Shown here: piece by piece, positions 1 through 10,361 of the stretch | How positions within the stretch are numbered: the first letter of the stretch is position 1 | Layout of the letters: each line of letters opens with the position of its first letter | Origin: a virus | Strand: one strand, 5' to 3' | Virus record (IMG/VR): IMGVR_UViG_3300020470_002062 | Coordinates: 1-33,999 of that record | DNA length: 33,999 nt | Program-made: the position numbers and the translations under genes | Notes under the pieces: model-generated | Told to the model about the DNA's origin: nothing | Seen by the model: only the letters and a program-made list of their open reading frames with translations | Database searches by the model: none

Positions 1-666
1 AACAACCAGACACAGGATGTAACTGTATCATATACAATTGATGCTGGACAGTTCACTTGGAAGTTACGTATCATTAACGAGTTCCCATATATGGAAACAG
101 TTAATGGTGGTACAAGAACTGTCTTCACTCTTAATAACGCAACCCACGCAAATGGTCCTACTGTTGTTAATACAGGTGACTTCAGTACTTACACTGGTCA
201 GTTAGCAACTGCTACTGGTCTGTTACGTGAGTGTCCTTTCCGTGGTGATACTAGTATTAACCTACCTGTTGACTTCAGTGTGAAGAATGACATTCAACCT
301 GCCATCTTCCCTGCACGTGGTACTCAGAAACTTTATACCCTATGGGTAGAACTAGTTGAGTCACCATTTAGTCTCACTGATTTGATTCATCTTACTGCAG
401 TTGCTGATCCTTGTCACGATCAGACATATGACTTCGCTTACACACAGAACGGTGCTTGTATCACACCATCTAACGATTACTTCTGTAACTTCGTCAAGCC
501 ACTGAAGGATCGTAACCACGCTGAACAACCTATCACTGGTATGGAAGGTGTAGCACAAGTACAAGTAACAGATGGTATTACACCAAGAGTACTGGACTTC
601 CAGATTCCTGCTCCTTGGCCAGTTCTGTTCTCATATTTGGGTGATTGTAACCCCACTTGCGCATAA
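1..666 (+). CDS. Virion structural protein, C-terminal part (5' end outside window)
   Basis: The frame is open from the first base, so this is the C-terminal about 221 residues of a longer protein; the ATG at 91 is internal. The sequence is beta-rich with few charged residues and several cysteines (near PCHD, CFV-type spacing and a C-terminal CNPTC), which suits an extracellular virion component. No catalytic motif is visible. It precedes a run of tail-fibre genes on the same strand, so a tail or fibre-associated structural role is inferred from context only. Exact function unknown. Confidence 0.7.
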   Translation, partial: NNQTQDVTVSYTIDAGQFTWKLRIINEFPYMETVNGGTRTVFTLNNATHANGPTVVNTGDFSTYTGQLATATGLLRECPFRGDTSINLPVDFSVKNDIQPAIFPARGTQKLYTLWVELVESPFSLTDLIHLTAVADPCHDQTYDFAYTQNGACITPSNDYFCNFVKPLKDRNHAEQPITGMEGVAQVQVTDGITPRVLDFQIPAPWPVLFSYLGDCNPTCA

Positions 667-690
667 ATTAAAGTATAGAGATCTCTAAAA

Positions 691-2640
691 ATGGCAATCG
701 TTTACCCGCCAGCGTTGGGTAATATCCCATCACCATCTTCCCTGACACCAACTGTAGTTACTACATTGTTCTCAGGTGTAGGTGGTGTAGGTACTCACGC
801 TTCTACTGACTGGCAAATATCGACAACAAATACCTTTACAACTGGTACATTTGCATATAACCAGAATGATGCAGTTAACTTAACATCGTTAACGGTACCT
901 GCAGCTACATTGTCTAGCAATATCACGTATTATATGCGTGCTAGGCATAGAGATAGTAATGGAGATATATCAAATTGGTCAAAGACTGCTACATTTAATA
1001 CTGGGTTACAGATTGCCACTCCCAGTGTTACTGTATCCTCTCCTACACCATTGATTCCTATACTGGCAGCATCAGCATTCTCTGGTGTTAATACACATTC
1101 ACGTAGTGACTGGGATATTGCTACTGATGAACTGTTTACAAATATTGTTGAGACTAACACTGATACTCCAAGCGATTTGACGCAGTGGTCTCCACAAACA
1201 CTATCATTCGACACATTATATTACGTAAGACTTAGGTATAAAGATAACTTAGGTCAGTATTCTGAATGGTCTAGTCCTACTTCATTCTATACTGACACAC
1301 AGACTAATGTTAATCCAAACATTAACCGTCCTTCTATTACCTCACCTGCTAACGCAGCAACTGGTAGTACATTAACACCAACACTATCAGGTTCTGGTTT
1401 TATCGGTGCTAATGGTGCTACTCACGTGTCATCTACTTGGCAGATAGCATTAACTTCAAGTTTTGGTAGTAGTTCTGGTCAAGCTCCAGGTGGTATAGGT
1501 ACTCCTTCACCACAAATTTCTAGTACTAGTGGTTTGGTGTTTGAATCAGCAAATGATATCAACAACAAAACTTCTATTAGTATAAATCCTGGTGTTTTAG
1601 ATGAATACAAAACATACTATGTACGAGTCAGGTATCAGTATGTTGATCTCCAGAATGTCACGTGGTATTCAGAGTGGTCTGAACCAATATACTTTAGTAC
1701 TATTGCTGTTCCTGCTGAATTACAAGTCCCTTCAATTGGTAGCGTCACAGAATCAACCATCTATGACAGAATGGATGTTGTTTCTTCTGCATTTGTAGCA
1801 ACACAAGCTGCAGGTCAGACGCACGTTAGTAGTGACTGGCAGGTAGCAACTGACTCAGGATTTGGTAACGTAGTTATTCTTGCAACAAACGACACGACTA
1901 ACAAGGTTAACTTCCCAATTCCATTGGACTCCATACGTCCATCAACAGATTATTATGTTAGGGTAAGGTACTATAATGGTACTATCTACTCTACATATTC
2001 ACCTGGATTCTCATTCCAGTCTCCTGCTACTGCAACTGGTACTCTTGCAGACTTTACTAGAGTACAGACTGATACCTTGGATGACCTATCTGTGTCAACC
2101 AGTAAAATTATTAATCTATCAGTCACTAATGCTAAGCTAGCAGACAATACAATTACATCTGCTAAAATTAATGTAGGTGGCATCGATGGATCTGCATCAC
2201 TTGCAGACGATTCTGTTACTGACGTTAAATTGAATAGTACAACTGGTAGTGAAGCAGTTGTAACTGATACTATTCGTAACTTGAATATTACAACTGAGAA
2301 GTTGGCTGACAATGCAGTCACATCAGATAAGGTAGATATATCTGGTGCTGTAGATCCTTCTACTCCTATTAATGGACAGATATTCTACAATACTTCTGAG
2401 GATACATTCAAGACATATAATGGTGCTCAATGGAAAGAGTCTGGTGATGCAGGTGATTACTATATTATTCAGAAACCAACAGCAGGACAATATAACCTGA
2501 CTGTTATTAAGTCTGGTAGATCTACCAATGTATCATATGCTGAGTATTCAAACCCACTCAATACTCACCAGTTCTTCGCACCAGCGGGTCTGACTTTCAA
2601 TATAGATAGTAGTGGGCATCTCATCGTCACTGTAAGGTAA
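691..2640 (+). CDS. Tail fibre protein with four fibronectin-III-like repeats
   Basis: 649 residues. Four internal repeats each carry a TH(A/V)S(S/T)DWQ(I/V)A-type motif (near residues 35, 135, 245 and 375) followed about 60 residues later by YYVRVRY and then a YSEWS-type strand, the pattern of fn3-like beta-sandwich domains. The C-terminal third changes to short LADNTITSAKI / LADNAVTSDKV repeats, a form seen in trimeric phage fibres, then a PINGQIFYNTSEDTFKTYNG segment. The role, host-surface contact or a fibre shaft, is inferred from repeat architecture. The stop overlaps the next start as TAATG, so the two genes are probably co-translated. Confidence 0.8.
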   Translation: MAIVYPPALGNIPSPSSLTPTVVTTLFSGVGGVGTHASTDWQISTTNTFTTGTFAYNQNDAVNLTSLTVPAATLSSNITYYMRARHRDSNGDISNWSKTATFNTGLQIATPSVTVSSPTPLIPILAASAFSGVNTHSRSDWDIATDELFTNIVETNTDTPSDLTQWSPQTLSFDTLYYVRLRYKDNLGQYSEWSSPTSFYTDTQTNVNPNINRPSITSPANAATGSTLTPTLSGSGFIGANGATHVSSTWQIALTSSFGSSSGQAPGGIGTPSPQISSTSGLVFESANDINNKTSISINPGVLDEYKTYYVRVRYQYVDLQNVTWYSEWSEPIYFSTIAVPAELQVPSIGSVTESTIYDRMDVVSSAFVATQAAGQTHVSSDWQVATDSGFGNVVILATNDTTNKVNFPIPLDSIRPSTDYYVRVRYYNGTIYSTYSPGFSFQSPATATGTLADFTRVQTDTLDDLSVSTSKIINLSVTNAKLADNTITSAKINVGGIDGSASLADDSVTDVKLNSTTGSEAVVTDTIRNLNITTEKLADNAVTSDKVDISGAVDPSTPINGQIFYNTSEDTFKTYNGAQWKESGDAGDYYIIQKPTAGQYNLTVIKSGRSTNVSYAEYSNPLNTHQFFAPAGLTFNIDSSGHLIVTVR

Positions 2641-3896
2641 TGGCAGAATTTTTTATCGACGTTGGTAAGATCAAACTTACCTGGCAAGGGTTATGGTCTA
2701 ATGCGACTGACTACAAGATAGATGATCTTGTCCATTACGATGATGGATCAACTATCAGTGCATATATTGCAGTAGCAGATAATACAAACACAGTGCCGTC
2801 AGTCACTGGTACAGTAGATACTGCAAACTGGAATCTATTTGCATCTGGTGGTCTTGCTGGTGGATTACAGCCAGGTGGTACTGCTAGTAACCAAGTCCAA
2901 TATAAAGATGGACTAGCACTAGGTGGTGAGGTAGGATTTACTTACGATCCATCGACAGATTTACTTACAGTTCCTTCTATTACTGTATCAGGTACAAGTA
3001 CAACGTATGACGTTGATGTAACTGGTAGTGTACGTGCTACAGCATACTATGAAGGTGTTAATCAATTAACATATAATATTTCAGGAGCACAGGTAACCTC
3101 TGGTACTATTGATAATGCCAGATTACCAGCAGATATATCAGTAACTAACCTTACAGCATCCACTGGACTTAATGTCAAGTCAGGTGGATTAATATTTGAT
3201 GATAGTACTAACCGAGTTGGTATTGGTACTGCAGTTCCAGCAACTACTCTCGATATTAGATCAGTAGCATCTGCAAATACAGATGATATAGTAGCAAGGT
3301 TTAGATCAGACCATACTACTGCGAATGGAACATATATTGAGGTAATGCCTAATACCGCACAGGCACAGAAGTCTGGTATTACATTACATAAGAATTCGTT
3401 GAGGACAGAAGGATTTGTTATTGAGAATGATGGTGGTGCAGTAGTTGTAGCAAACTCTCACGCATCTTCACCTACAATTACAGTAGCACTTGCAGGTACT
3501 GACAAGCTTGTCATTGCTGATAGTGTTCTTACACTCAACAATCCCTTTAGAGTTAATGGATGTTTTGATGAAGCAGTAGTTTCATCTGCTATTAGTGCTG
3601 GTACTCTAACGTTAGATGCTACATCAGGATCTGTATTCACTGTGAATAGGGGTGCTGATATCACTACGATGCAAGCAACATTACCTTCTGGTGCACGTGG
3701 TGTATCTCTTACTATGGTATTCACCAATACAACTGGATCATCACATAGTGTCGCTTGGCCTGCAAATACCAAGTGGGCAGGTGGTGGTTCACCTACATTA
3801 TCAAGTACTCAAAACCACGTTGATATTATTACATTATCAACAACAGATGGTGGTACTTCTTGGTATGGTTTCGTAGGAGGCACTGATTATCAATGA
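2640..3896 (+). CDS. Tail fibre-like structural protein (paralogue of the 4707 gene)
   Basis: 418 residues. The N-terminus (about 1-70) has IDVGKIKLTWQGLW, a YKIDDLVHYDD strand and a closing TANWNLFASG, resembling small carbohydrate-binding or fibre-attachment modules with conserved Trp/Tyr. The middle has collagen-poor, Thr/Ser/Gly-rich beta repeats and TSGTIDNARLPADIS, typical of phage fibre shafts. The C-terminus ends with KWAGGGSPTLSS... WYGFVGG. Both ends match the protein at 4707-5624, so the genes are paralogues. It starts inside the previous stop codon and its stop overlaps the next ATG (ATGA). Probable fibre subunit; receptor unknown. Confidence 0.75.
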   Translation: MAEFFIDVGKIKLTWQGLWSNATDYKIDDLVHYDDGSTISAYIAVADNTNTVPSVTGTVDTANWNLFASGGLAGGLQPGGTASNQVQYKDGLALGGEVGFTYDPSTDLLTVPSITVSGTSTTYDVDVTGSVRATAYYEGVNQLTYNISGAQVTSGTIDNARLPADISVTNLTASTGLNVKSGGLIFDDSTNRVGIGTAVPATTLDIRSVASANTDDIVARFRSDHTTANGTYIEVMPNTAQAQKSGITLHKNSLRTEGFVIENDGGAVVVANSHASSPTITVALAGTDKLVIADSVLTLNNPFRVNGCFDEAVVSSAISAGTLTLDATSGSVFTVNRGADITTMQATLPSGARGVSLTMVFTNTTGSSHSVAWPANTKWAGGGSPTLSSTQNHVDIITLSTTDGGTSWYGFVGGTDYQ

Positions 3897-4675
3897 CACC
3901 TCCTGTTGGCTGGGCTCAAGGCGTTATTACTACTGCATCAGGTGGTGGAGGTGGTAACGGAGCAACATCACAAAATCCTGCAGATTCAGGACGTGCAGCG
4001 TACGAAGGAGGACTCCGTACTAGCAAGGCTTGGATAACAATACCTGGTAATGGTGCGTTTGAATTTGATTATGACTACAGTGACAGGTATGGAACTGGTG
4101 AGTATGGTTGGATTAAGTATGATAGATGGTTCTTTGGTGCTAATTACAATAGCATAAGTTGGACACAATACGGTAGTCCTAACAGCATATATCCTGCTTG
4201 GAGTACTGATAACAATACTCACTCTAACAATACTATCAGTGAAGGTAGGTTTAGAATAGGTAAAGAGGAATCACATAATGGTGGTAACTCTCTATCAACT
4301 ATTAGATACCGACTACCTGCACATACATCAGTACGTTGGTGGATGCAAGCACACACATATGGTGGTGACACTGCTGATTGTGGTTATATGAATGAGAATT
4401 ACTATGGTATCATTAATAATTCTCCTTATGAAAATAATGGAAATGGATACTGGACTGTAATATGGGACGGTAGTCCAAGTGGATCTTGGGGTAGTAATAT
4501 GCTCAGTCTAGATCCAGGTAACTGGTGTTCAGGTAATAACTGGCACTCTGGTTCACAGTATAGAAGCTGGGGATCTGAAAGAGGAACGTCATACAACTCA
4601 TATTGTATTCACGGTACGACAGATGCGTACAGAGAATATAGAATTATGAACGAATGGGAGTTGTGGCTCCACTAA
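3893..4675 (+). CDS. Aromatic- and Gly-rich putative fibre tip protein
   Basis: 260 residues. After a Gly-rich linker (about residues 17-24), the protein is unusually rich in Trp, Tyr, Asn, Gly and Ser and ends in a YRIMNEWELWLH segment. This composition suits a compact beta-structured receptor-binding or lectin-like tip, but I recognise no named domain. It starts four bases inside the preceding fibre gene (ATGA) and lies between two paralogous fibre genes, so a tip or adhesin role in the same fibre apparatus is a reasonable inference. Confidence 0.7.
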   Translation: MTPPVGWAQGVITTASGGGGGNGATSQNPADSGRAAYEGGLRTSKAWITIPGNGAFEFDYDYSDRYGTGEYGWIKYDRWFFGANYNSISWTQYGSPNSIYPAWSTDNNTHSNNTISEGRFRIGKEESHNGGNSLSTIRYRLPAHTSVRWWMQAHTYGGDTADCGYMNENYYGIINNSPYENNGNGYWTVIWDGSPSGSWGSNMLSLDPGNWCSGNNWHSGSQYRSWGSERGTSYNSYCIHGTTDAYREYRIMNEWELWLH

Positions 4676-4678
4676 ATA
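4672..4678 (+). promoter_or_regulatory. T4-like late promoter motif CTAAATA
   Basis: CTAAATA lies 28 bases before the ATG at 4707 and overlaps the stop of the preceding gene. T4-like cyanophages use a CTAAATA-type late box in place of a full -10/-35. The position just upstream of a structural gene supports the call. Confidence 0.55.
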
Positions 4679-4706
4679 AACCTAGAGAACAAGTATCTTG
4701 AGTTAA

Positions 4707-5624
4707 ATGGCTCTCACTATAGACGTTGGTAAGATCAAGATTAACTGGAGAGGCACGTACAATAGTGGTACCGCCTACGAAGTTGATGATGCTGTTAGTT
4801 TCTACGATGGAGCAACTACATCAGCATATATCTGCATAGCCAACAGTACAGGGAATGATCCCTCAACAAATAATACACCGCACGCAAGTTGGAATTACTT
4901 AGCACGTGGTACAGAGTCAGCGTCAGGTGGTACTGCTGACGGACAAATCCAGTATAAAACTGGTACAGGATTTGCAGGTGAGACAGGATTCTCATACGAT
5001 GCTGCTGGTAATACTCTTACTGCACCGAACGTCACTGTAACAGGAGATCTCACGGTTCAAGGTTCTCAAACTACTGTATCAACTACCAATACTACTATCT
5101 CGGATAATACCATTGTTCTCAACTCTGGTGAGACTGGTGCTGGTATTCAGCACGCAGACGCAGAGTCTGGTATTGAGATAGAGAGAGGTACTGAATTGAA
5201 TGCTAAGTTTGCATTCAATGAAACAAATGATTACTTTGAGATGCTTTTAGGTAGTAGTCCTGCTAGACTACACGTACCTTCATATTCAGAGAAGGTTCAG
5301 GCAGAGAGTATATCATCAGGTTCTGTTACTATTGATTTGACTAGTGCTGCTATCTTCACTGTCACCCTTACTGAAAATGTAACTGGTTTTACTGTATCAG
5401 GAGAACAAGCAGCAGCATCAACTAGTTTCATACTTGTATGTACACAGGATGGTACTGGTGGTAGAACTGTAGATCTAACTAACTTTGTAGGTCGTACAGT
5501 TAAGTGGGCAGGTGGTGTTGTTCCAACAGTATCTACTAACCCAAATACTACTGACATCTTCCTATTCACCACATTTAACGGTGGTACTGTGTACTACGGA
5601 TTCACATCTGGTCAAGAGTTCTAA
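4707..5624 (+). CDS. Tail fibre-like structural protein (paralogue of the 2640 gene)
   Basis: 305 residues. The N-terminus (IDVGKIKINWRGTY, YEVDDAVSFYDG, ASWNYLARG) aligns with that of the 2640 gene; DNA identity is also visible in the GACGTTGGTAAGATCAA stretch. The middle has DLTVQGSQTTVSTTNTTIS and NTIVLNSG repeats typical of fibre beta-helices. The C-terminus (VKWAGGVVPTVS... YYGFTSG) again matches the paralogue. It has its own late-promoter motif and is followed after three bases by the next gene. The pair suggests duplication with divergence of the shaft between conserved ends. Confidence 0.75.
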   Translation: MALTIDVGKIKINWRGTYNSGTAYEVDDAVSFYDGATTSAYICIANSTGNDPSTNNTPHASWNYLARGTESASGGTADGQIQYKTGTGFAGETGFSYDAAGNTLTAPNVTVTGDLTVQGSQTTVSTTNTTISDNTIVLNSGETGAGIQHADAESGIEIERGTELNAKFAFNETNDYFEMLLGSSPARLHVPSYSEKVQAESISSGSVTIDLTSAAIFTVTLTENVTGFTVSGEQAAASTSFILVCTQDGTGGRTVDLTNFVGRTVKWAGGVVPTVSTNPNTTDIFLFTTFNGGTVYYGFTSGQEF

Positions 5625-5627
5625 ACA

Positions 5628-8600
5628 ATGCCATTATTTGCAGCTAAAGGAATGTCTGCCTCAGGTGGAGGCGGTAACTTCTACACATTAGTCGAAGCTA
5701 AGCGTGCTAACTTGAATGACGCTAGTTATCGTAAACCTTCTGGAATGTTTGATGTAGCAACATCAAGTTCTGGTGAGGTTTATACTCTTAATGGAGAGAG
5801 AAACCCTTTAACTGGTTTATATAATGCAGTCATTGCTAAGTTTGGTTCAATTGGTTCTATATCTTGGCAGTATACTATATCATCAGCAAAGAACTGCTAC
5901 CCCTGTGCACTAGGATGTTATCAAGGAGATAATAGTGTATACATCATAGTGATGGAGACCACTGATCTTAGTGGTGCAAATAATTACAACGCAAAGAGAG
6001 CAAACGAGACTAACTCAACGATGATGGATAGCACTCACGATGCTGTCTATCGTTTCATTAAATTTACATCGTCTGGTACTAGAGTCTGGGAGAATACGTA
6101 CTCTAGTTCTAACTCAACATTATATCCCTGTGCTATTAGTCAGGTCACACAAGGTACTGCTGATCATAGTTACTCTAATGTGTTTACTAATAGGAATCAC
6201 GATAGTAATATATGGCATAGTCTAGTTGGTGCACCTGACCTTCAACTCAATAAGGTAGTTGCTAAGCCTGGTAGGACATCACCAACTGACAATGAGGATT
6301 GGAACCACGAGACTAGTAATAATGTTATATCATCTAGTGATAGTATTGCAGTCTTAGGTGTAACAGATACTGGATACAGATCTTATGAGATGTATTCAAC
6401 TGATGGTCCCCACTTTGGTGGTAGACCACAGGCAACATCCAACATTTGTATGGATGATGCTAACCTGTGCTTCTATGTACTGGTTGCTGCTAATGCTACT
6501 ACGACTGATATGTCAAGGTCACGTAGCACGATGAACATATTGAAGGTACCTCTTACTGGTGTCTCAATTAATGCAAGAGAGATAGTATTTCCTGGTGGAT
6601 GGGATCAGAATGCTAAGTTAACAATGGACAGTGACGGTAAGTTACTGATACCTTGGACATCCACAACTAAAGAGAGACAGTATCATAATCAATCATTGAG
6701 TACTGCATCAGGTGATGTACAGTACTATAGATTCTATGACACTGGTGATCCTAACAATGCTACCAGTGAGAACCTAGGATCATACATCAGATATGATTTC
6801 ACTGCAACTGATTTCGATCTCACTACGTATGCTACAGGTGCAGTAGCTCCACCTAAGGTATGTAAGGTAGAGCCAGAACCAACAGCAGAAGGTACTACGT
6901 ATGAGTACGTAACTACAGCAGGTCTACAACCTTCACCTAATGCAGAACTTGGTGGTGCTAATATTGGTAGAGATAACGTAGGTGATGGACACAAGAAAAC
7001 TGGTAGATACAATAATTTCGTACAATTACACAAGTCAAATAAGGGAACTGGTGCATTAGACTGGGTTCGCACATTCTTTGCAATTCCACATCAGGCAAGA
7101 AGGGATCAATCTAATAACACTCAGGATGGTGCTGGATCTAGTTCTTGGGATGCTCCAACTGTCAACACACCTGATATTATGGTTGCTGACACAAAAGTAT
7201 TTTCTAATGGAATATACTATGTTGGTAATGTCGTATATAATACAGGAGGTTTGCCTAACGCTTCCACATATACTAACAAAAACTCATACATTGGATGGGT
7301 TGCAAAAATTAATTTTGATGGAACTATAGATTATATCAGGGAAGTTAGAAGTTTAGTAGATAATGTCTCAGAATATACTAACAATAATCCTGGTGATTTC
7401 CCACCATATTATTATCAAGCAGAGCAAAATGGTGGTGTATTGTTAGATAGTATCAACTTCGATGCTTTCAACAATATGATAATAACTGGTAGGCACGTTA
7501 GTGATAGTAATGTTGGTGCATCTGGTCATTTCATTGATAATATAGTCTTCAAATTACCTCATAATGGTGATTTAATTGGGCCAATTGTTGTTAGAGATTT
7601 ATTCCCACCAGTAGGAACTACAGATTTAAGATTAAGAAGATTCACATATACTCCTGCTACATTAGTAAGATGTTGGGAAGATGTTATCTTTGATGCTAAT
7701 ATTAACTACAACACAGCTGGACGTGAAACTTATAAGATATTGAGATGTTGTGCACTTTGGAATGATAATCACAACTGGCAAACTACACCGACAAGTGTTG
7801 GTGCTACTACAACATTGTCTAACTATCAAGCATTATTGGGTATCAGTCCTGATAGATTAGTAACACTTGATACTGGTACATTTAGTGGTAGATTGTTGTG
7901 GCAAACTCCAACAACATTCTTACAGTTAGATACTACTGGTACTAGAGCTTGGGATAGAGCAGAACGTCGTCAATCTTCCAATATATTCTTACAAACGTTT
8001 GAAGAAAGTGATGCTGCTTCGATGATAGAAGCACAGGCATCTTGTCCTGCTTATTTGTATGTTGATCAGACAGTTAATACTGATAACGCACAAACAGATT
8101 TTGATGCTGTAAGTTATACTAAACTACTTGGTGATGGTTCATTAGAAGACTCAAGGATTAAAAAGCAAGAGCATCCTAATGGTATAATCACAGTGTCACA
8201 GTATTATGATGGAAGTGGATTGCGTAAACAATTACTATCAAGACACACACCTACTGGTGGTATTGAAACCAGAATGTATGACACTGGGTTTAACACATAC
8301 CCTAAAGATGTTGTTATTGATGAGATAGGTAACATCTATACAGTTGGATGGACTGCTGATACAGGTGGTGGTAATAACTATGGTGTTGGTTATGTCACTT
8401 GTTATGATAAGACAATGACATTCCAGTGGGATTATAGATTTGTTAACAATGATAGTACATCATTAGTTGATGCTGCTGATAACTTCCAGATACATTGTGC
8501 TGCAGTCACAGTAGATGGTGCTAACACTGCTAAGTTATTCATTGGTGGTCATTATACATCAGTAAATGCAGGAACACCAACACAACACGGAATTGTATCT

Positions 8601-9854
8601 TGTATTCCATTAACTTTAGCTGGAACTGGATTACCAACTGTAGTATCTACAAGTAATGCTGGTACATCAGTTGAAATAGGTGCTGCTCAAAGTAATAATG
8701 CAATTGATGGTATCTTTGGTCTTGATGTATTCCAGATGGATGCATCAGGTGGTAGTATACTATACGTAGGATATGCAGGTAAATTATATGATACAACTGG
8801 TGCTACAACTCGTGGTACCTATGGCATTATTGAATATGCTGCTAGTACACCAGATATTGTCGTTGCATCTAACTCTTCAGGATATATTATTGGTGACGAG
8901 TTAGAACTTAGTAGCTTTAGTTTCAGAGGTGGTGTTGATGCTTACCAAGGTATTTCAGGTAATACTTATGGTATGTACTATGCAGTTGGTGGTAAAGAAA
9001 CACAGTCAGGTGATACTAATGGTGTAGTATTAGTATGCAACACAGAACAAACACTCAATGGTCAGACATCGTGGACATCATATGATGATCATCCATACTC
9101 AATTACATCATTTGTAATTAATAATAGTAATGGTGCTGACGTTGTAAAAGATTTACGTTGGGGATTCGTTGAGGTACCTGGAGTTAATAAGACCAAGGCA
9201 GCAATGAATGATTCCTCATATGATACAGGTAATGATCATAACAGATTTAATGATCGTCTGTGTTGGAATGATAGATTGTGGGTTACTTGCGCTATCACTA
9301 ACCAGTACTCACAGATAGACACATATATTGTTGAGATTACATCAGCAAACTTAACCATTAGATCTGATGGTGGTAATAATAATGTACAGAATAAAACACC
9401 AGATGCTGCAAATATAACACGTGCTGGTAAGTTAAGCACTTCAGGTATCACAGATCCTGGTGGTATTGTCATCAATGGTCCTGAATTAGGAACTATAATG
9501 GTATCAGCAACCTCTGCTAACTCTGGTACTCCTAATGATCGTCAACTGTTGACGTGTAAGGTACCAATGGATATGAGTAAATCAGATTCAAGTTACAGAG
9601 ATGTAGGATCACAGTTTGTTTACTGGGATGAGCCAGACTTCTCTCTCAATATGCAGGGTAAATTCTTGATGAATGCTGAGTTTAATGTAAATGACTCCAG
9701 TAACTACAGAGATGGTACTAGGTTTATATGGACAACAGATGGTATGGTTGGAGAACTAATGGCATTTGCGTCACCAACTCAACTTAATGACATTTCTGGA
9801 GTGGGCACATTTACAAGTGTTACAAAAGACTTGCAAGCATACAAGCAATCGTGA
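5628..9854 (+). CDS. Large virion protein with beta-propeller-like repeats
   Basis: 1408 residues, one of the two longest genes here. Recurrent units have the form D..GNIYTVGWT... Y..C.DK...FQWDYRF (about residue 905) and GEVYTLNGERN...IAKFGSIGSISWQY (about residue 50), the pattern of SBBP-type beta-propeller repeats in which a short strand pair ends in a Trp. No signal peptide or enzyme motif is seen. Its place at the end of the fibre cluster suggests a fibre or adhesin subunit that binds the host surface. The repeat assignment is by pattern only; the precise role is unknown. Confidence 0.75.
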   Translation: MPLFAAKGMSASGGGGNFYTLVEAKRANLNDASYRKPSGMFDVATSSSGEVYTLNGERNPLTGLYNAVIAKFGSIGSISWQYTISSAKNCYPCALGCYQGDNSVYIIVMETTDLSGANNYNAKRANETNSTMMDSTHDAVYRFIKFTSSGTRVWENTYSSSNSTLYPCAISQVTQGTADHSYSNVFTNRNHDSNIWHSLVGAPDLQLNKVVAKPGRTSPTDNEDWNHETSNNVISSSDSIAVLGVTDTGYRSYEMYSTDGPHFGGRPQATSNICMDDANLCFYVLVAANATTTDMSRSRSTMNILKVPLTGVSINAREIVFPGGWDQNAKLTMDSDGKLLIPWTSTTKERQYHNQSLSTASGDVQYYRFYDTGDPNNATSENLGSYIRYDFTATDFDLTTYATGAVAPPKVCKVEPEPTAEGTTYEYVTTAGLQPSPNAELGGANIGRDNVGDGHKKTGRYNNFVQLHKSNKGTGALDWVRTFFAIPHQARRDQSNNTQDGAGSSSWDAPTVNTPDIMVADTKVFSNGIYYVGNVVYNTGGLPNASTYTNKNSYIGWVAKINFDGTIDYIREVRSLVDNVSEYTNNNPGDFPPYYYQAEQNGGVLLDSINFDAFNNMIITGRHVSDSNVGASGHFIDNIVFKLPHNGDLIGPIVVRDLFPPVGTTDLRLRRFTYTPATLVRCWEDVIFDANINYNTAGRETYKILRCCALWNDNHNWQTTPTSVGATTTLSNYQALLGISPDRLVTLDTGTFSGRLLWQTPTTFLQLDTTGTRAWDRAERRQSSNIFLQTFEESDAASMIEAQASCPAYLYVDQTVNTDNAQTDFDAVSYTKLLGDGSLEDSRIKKQEHPNGIITVSQYYDGSGLRKQLLSRHTPTGGIETRMYDTGFNTYPKDVVIDEIGNIYTVGWTADTGGGNNYGVGYVTCYDKTMTFQWDYRFVNNDSTSLVDAADNFQIHCAAVTVDGANTAKLFIGGHYTSVNAGTPTQHGIVSCIPLTLAGTGLPTVVSTSNAGTSVEIGAAQSNNAIDGIFGLDVFQMDASGGSILYVGYAGKLYDTTGATTRGTYGIIEYAASTPDIVVASNSSGYIIGDELELSSFSFRGGVDAYQGISGNTYGMYYAVGGKETQSGDTNGVVLVCNTEQTLNGQTSWTSYDDHPYSITSFVINNSNGADVVKDLRWGFVEVPGVNKTKAAMNDSSYDTGNDHNRFNDRLCWNDRLWVTCAITNQYSQIDTYIVEITSANLTIRSDGGNNNVQNKTPDAANITRAGKLSTSGITDPGGIVINGPELGTIMVSATSANSGTPNDRQLLTCKVPMDMSKSDSSYRDVGSQFVYWDEPDFSLNMQGKFLMNAEFNVNDSSNYRDGTRFIWTTDGMVGELMAFASPTQLNDISGVGTFTSVTKDLQAYKQS

Positions 9855-9884
9855 TAAGATGCTGACAAAGCATTAACTGTCACA

Positions 9885-10148
9885 ATGGGAGCACACTCAA
9901 GTCCAAGTCTACATCGCAATCCATCTAATAATGATATGATTGATTCACGTGAGGTCTCACTGACGAGAGACGAGCGAGGTTATTTAAAAGAACTTCTCAG
10001 GACATACAAGTTTATGTTTGCAGAACAGATGACTGCACAGCGATTTAGTATGACCACTGATATGACAAAGAGGCAACAATATATGGATCTGCAACAGAGT
10101 TATGCAGAACATATCCTTACAAAATTGTTAGCTAGTGAAGCACAATGA
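9885..10148 (+). CDS. Small conserved-looking protein of unknown function
   Basis: 87 residues, not recognised. From about residue 28 it is strongly helical and charged (TRDERGYLKELLRTYKFMF), then MTKRQQYMDLQQSYAEHILTKLL. It overlaps the next gene by four bases (ATGA) and sits between the fibre genes and a short basic protein. No membrane segment. Could be an assembly or chaperone factor for the fibres, but that is only a positional guess. Confidence 0.65.
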   Translation: MGAHSSPSLHRNPSNNDMIDSREVSLTRDERGYLKELLRTYKFMFAEQMTAQRFSMTTDMTKRQQYMDLQQSYAEHILTKLLASEAQ

Positions 10149-10342
10149 CCAAGGAGTTATCATTTAATGAAATTCGTGCAGTTTCATCTGCACTGGTGTC
10201 CCTTAGGATGGAACAGGTAAATAAAATTGAAGAAGAATTCGACGTTGACTTTGGTCGGATCAACGATGCTTTGTACGCAATGGCAAAACCACTTGAGAAA
10301 GTGGCACACTACAGGGTTGGCAAAGACCTGGATGCATTATAA
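10145..10342 (+). CDS. Small acidic helical protein of unknown function
   Basis: 65 residues, not recognised. It begins with ELSFNEIRAVSSALVSLRMEQV, followed by an acidic IEEEFDVDF segment, and is predicted helical. Start overlaps the stop of the upstream gene (ATGA), so the pair is probably translationally coupled. Confidence 0.6.
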   Translation: MTKELSFNEIRAVSSALVSLRMEQVNKIEEEFDVDFGRINDALYAMAKPLEKVAHYRVGKDLDAL

Positions 10343-10361
10343 TAGGTGAGTCCTCAGAAAA

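Noticed and set aside
1986-2321. Reverse-strand open frames inside the fibre, purine and baseplate genes
   Set aside because: They lie fully inside well-supported genes, have no ribosome-binding site or motif, and are explained by low stop density opposite repeated coding sequence.
9861-9885. Site GACAAAGCATTAACTGTCACAA resembling the promoter element
   Set aside because: It matches the second half of the element but no TATAAT-like box lies about 48 bp downstream; the site overlaps the start of a gene. Treated as chance.
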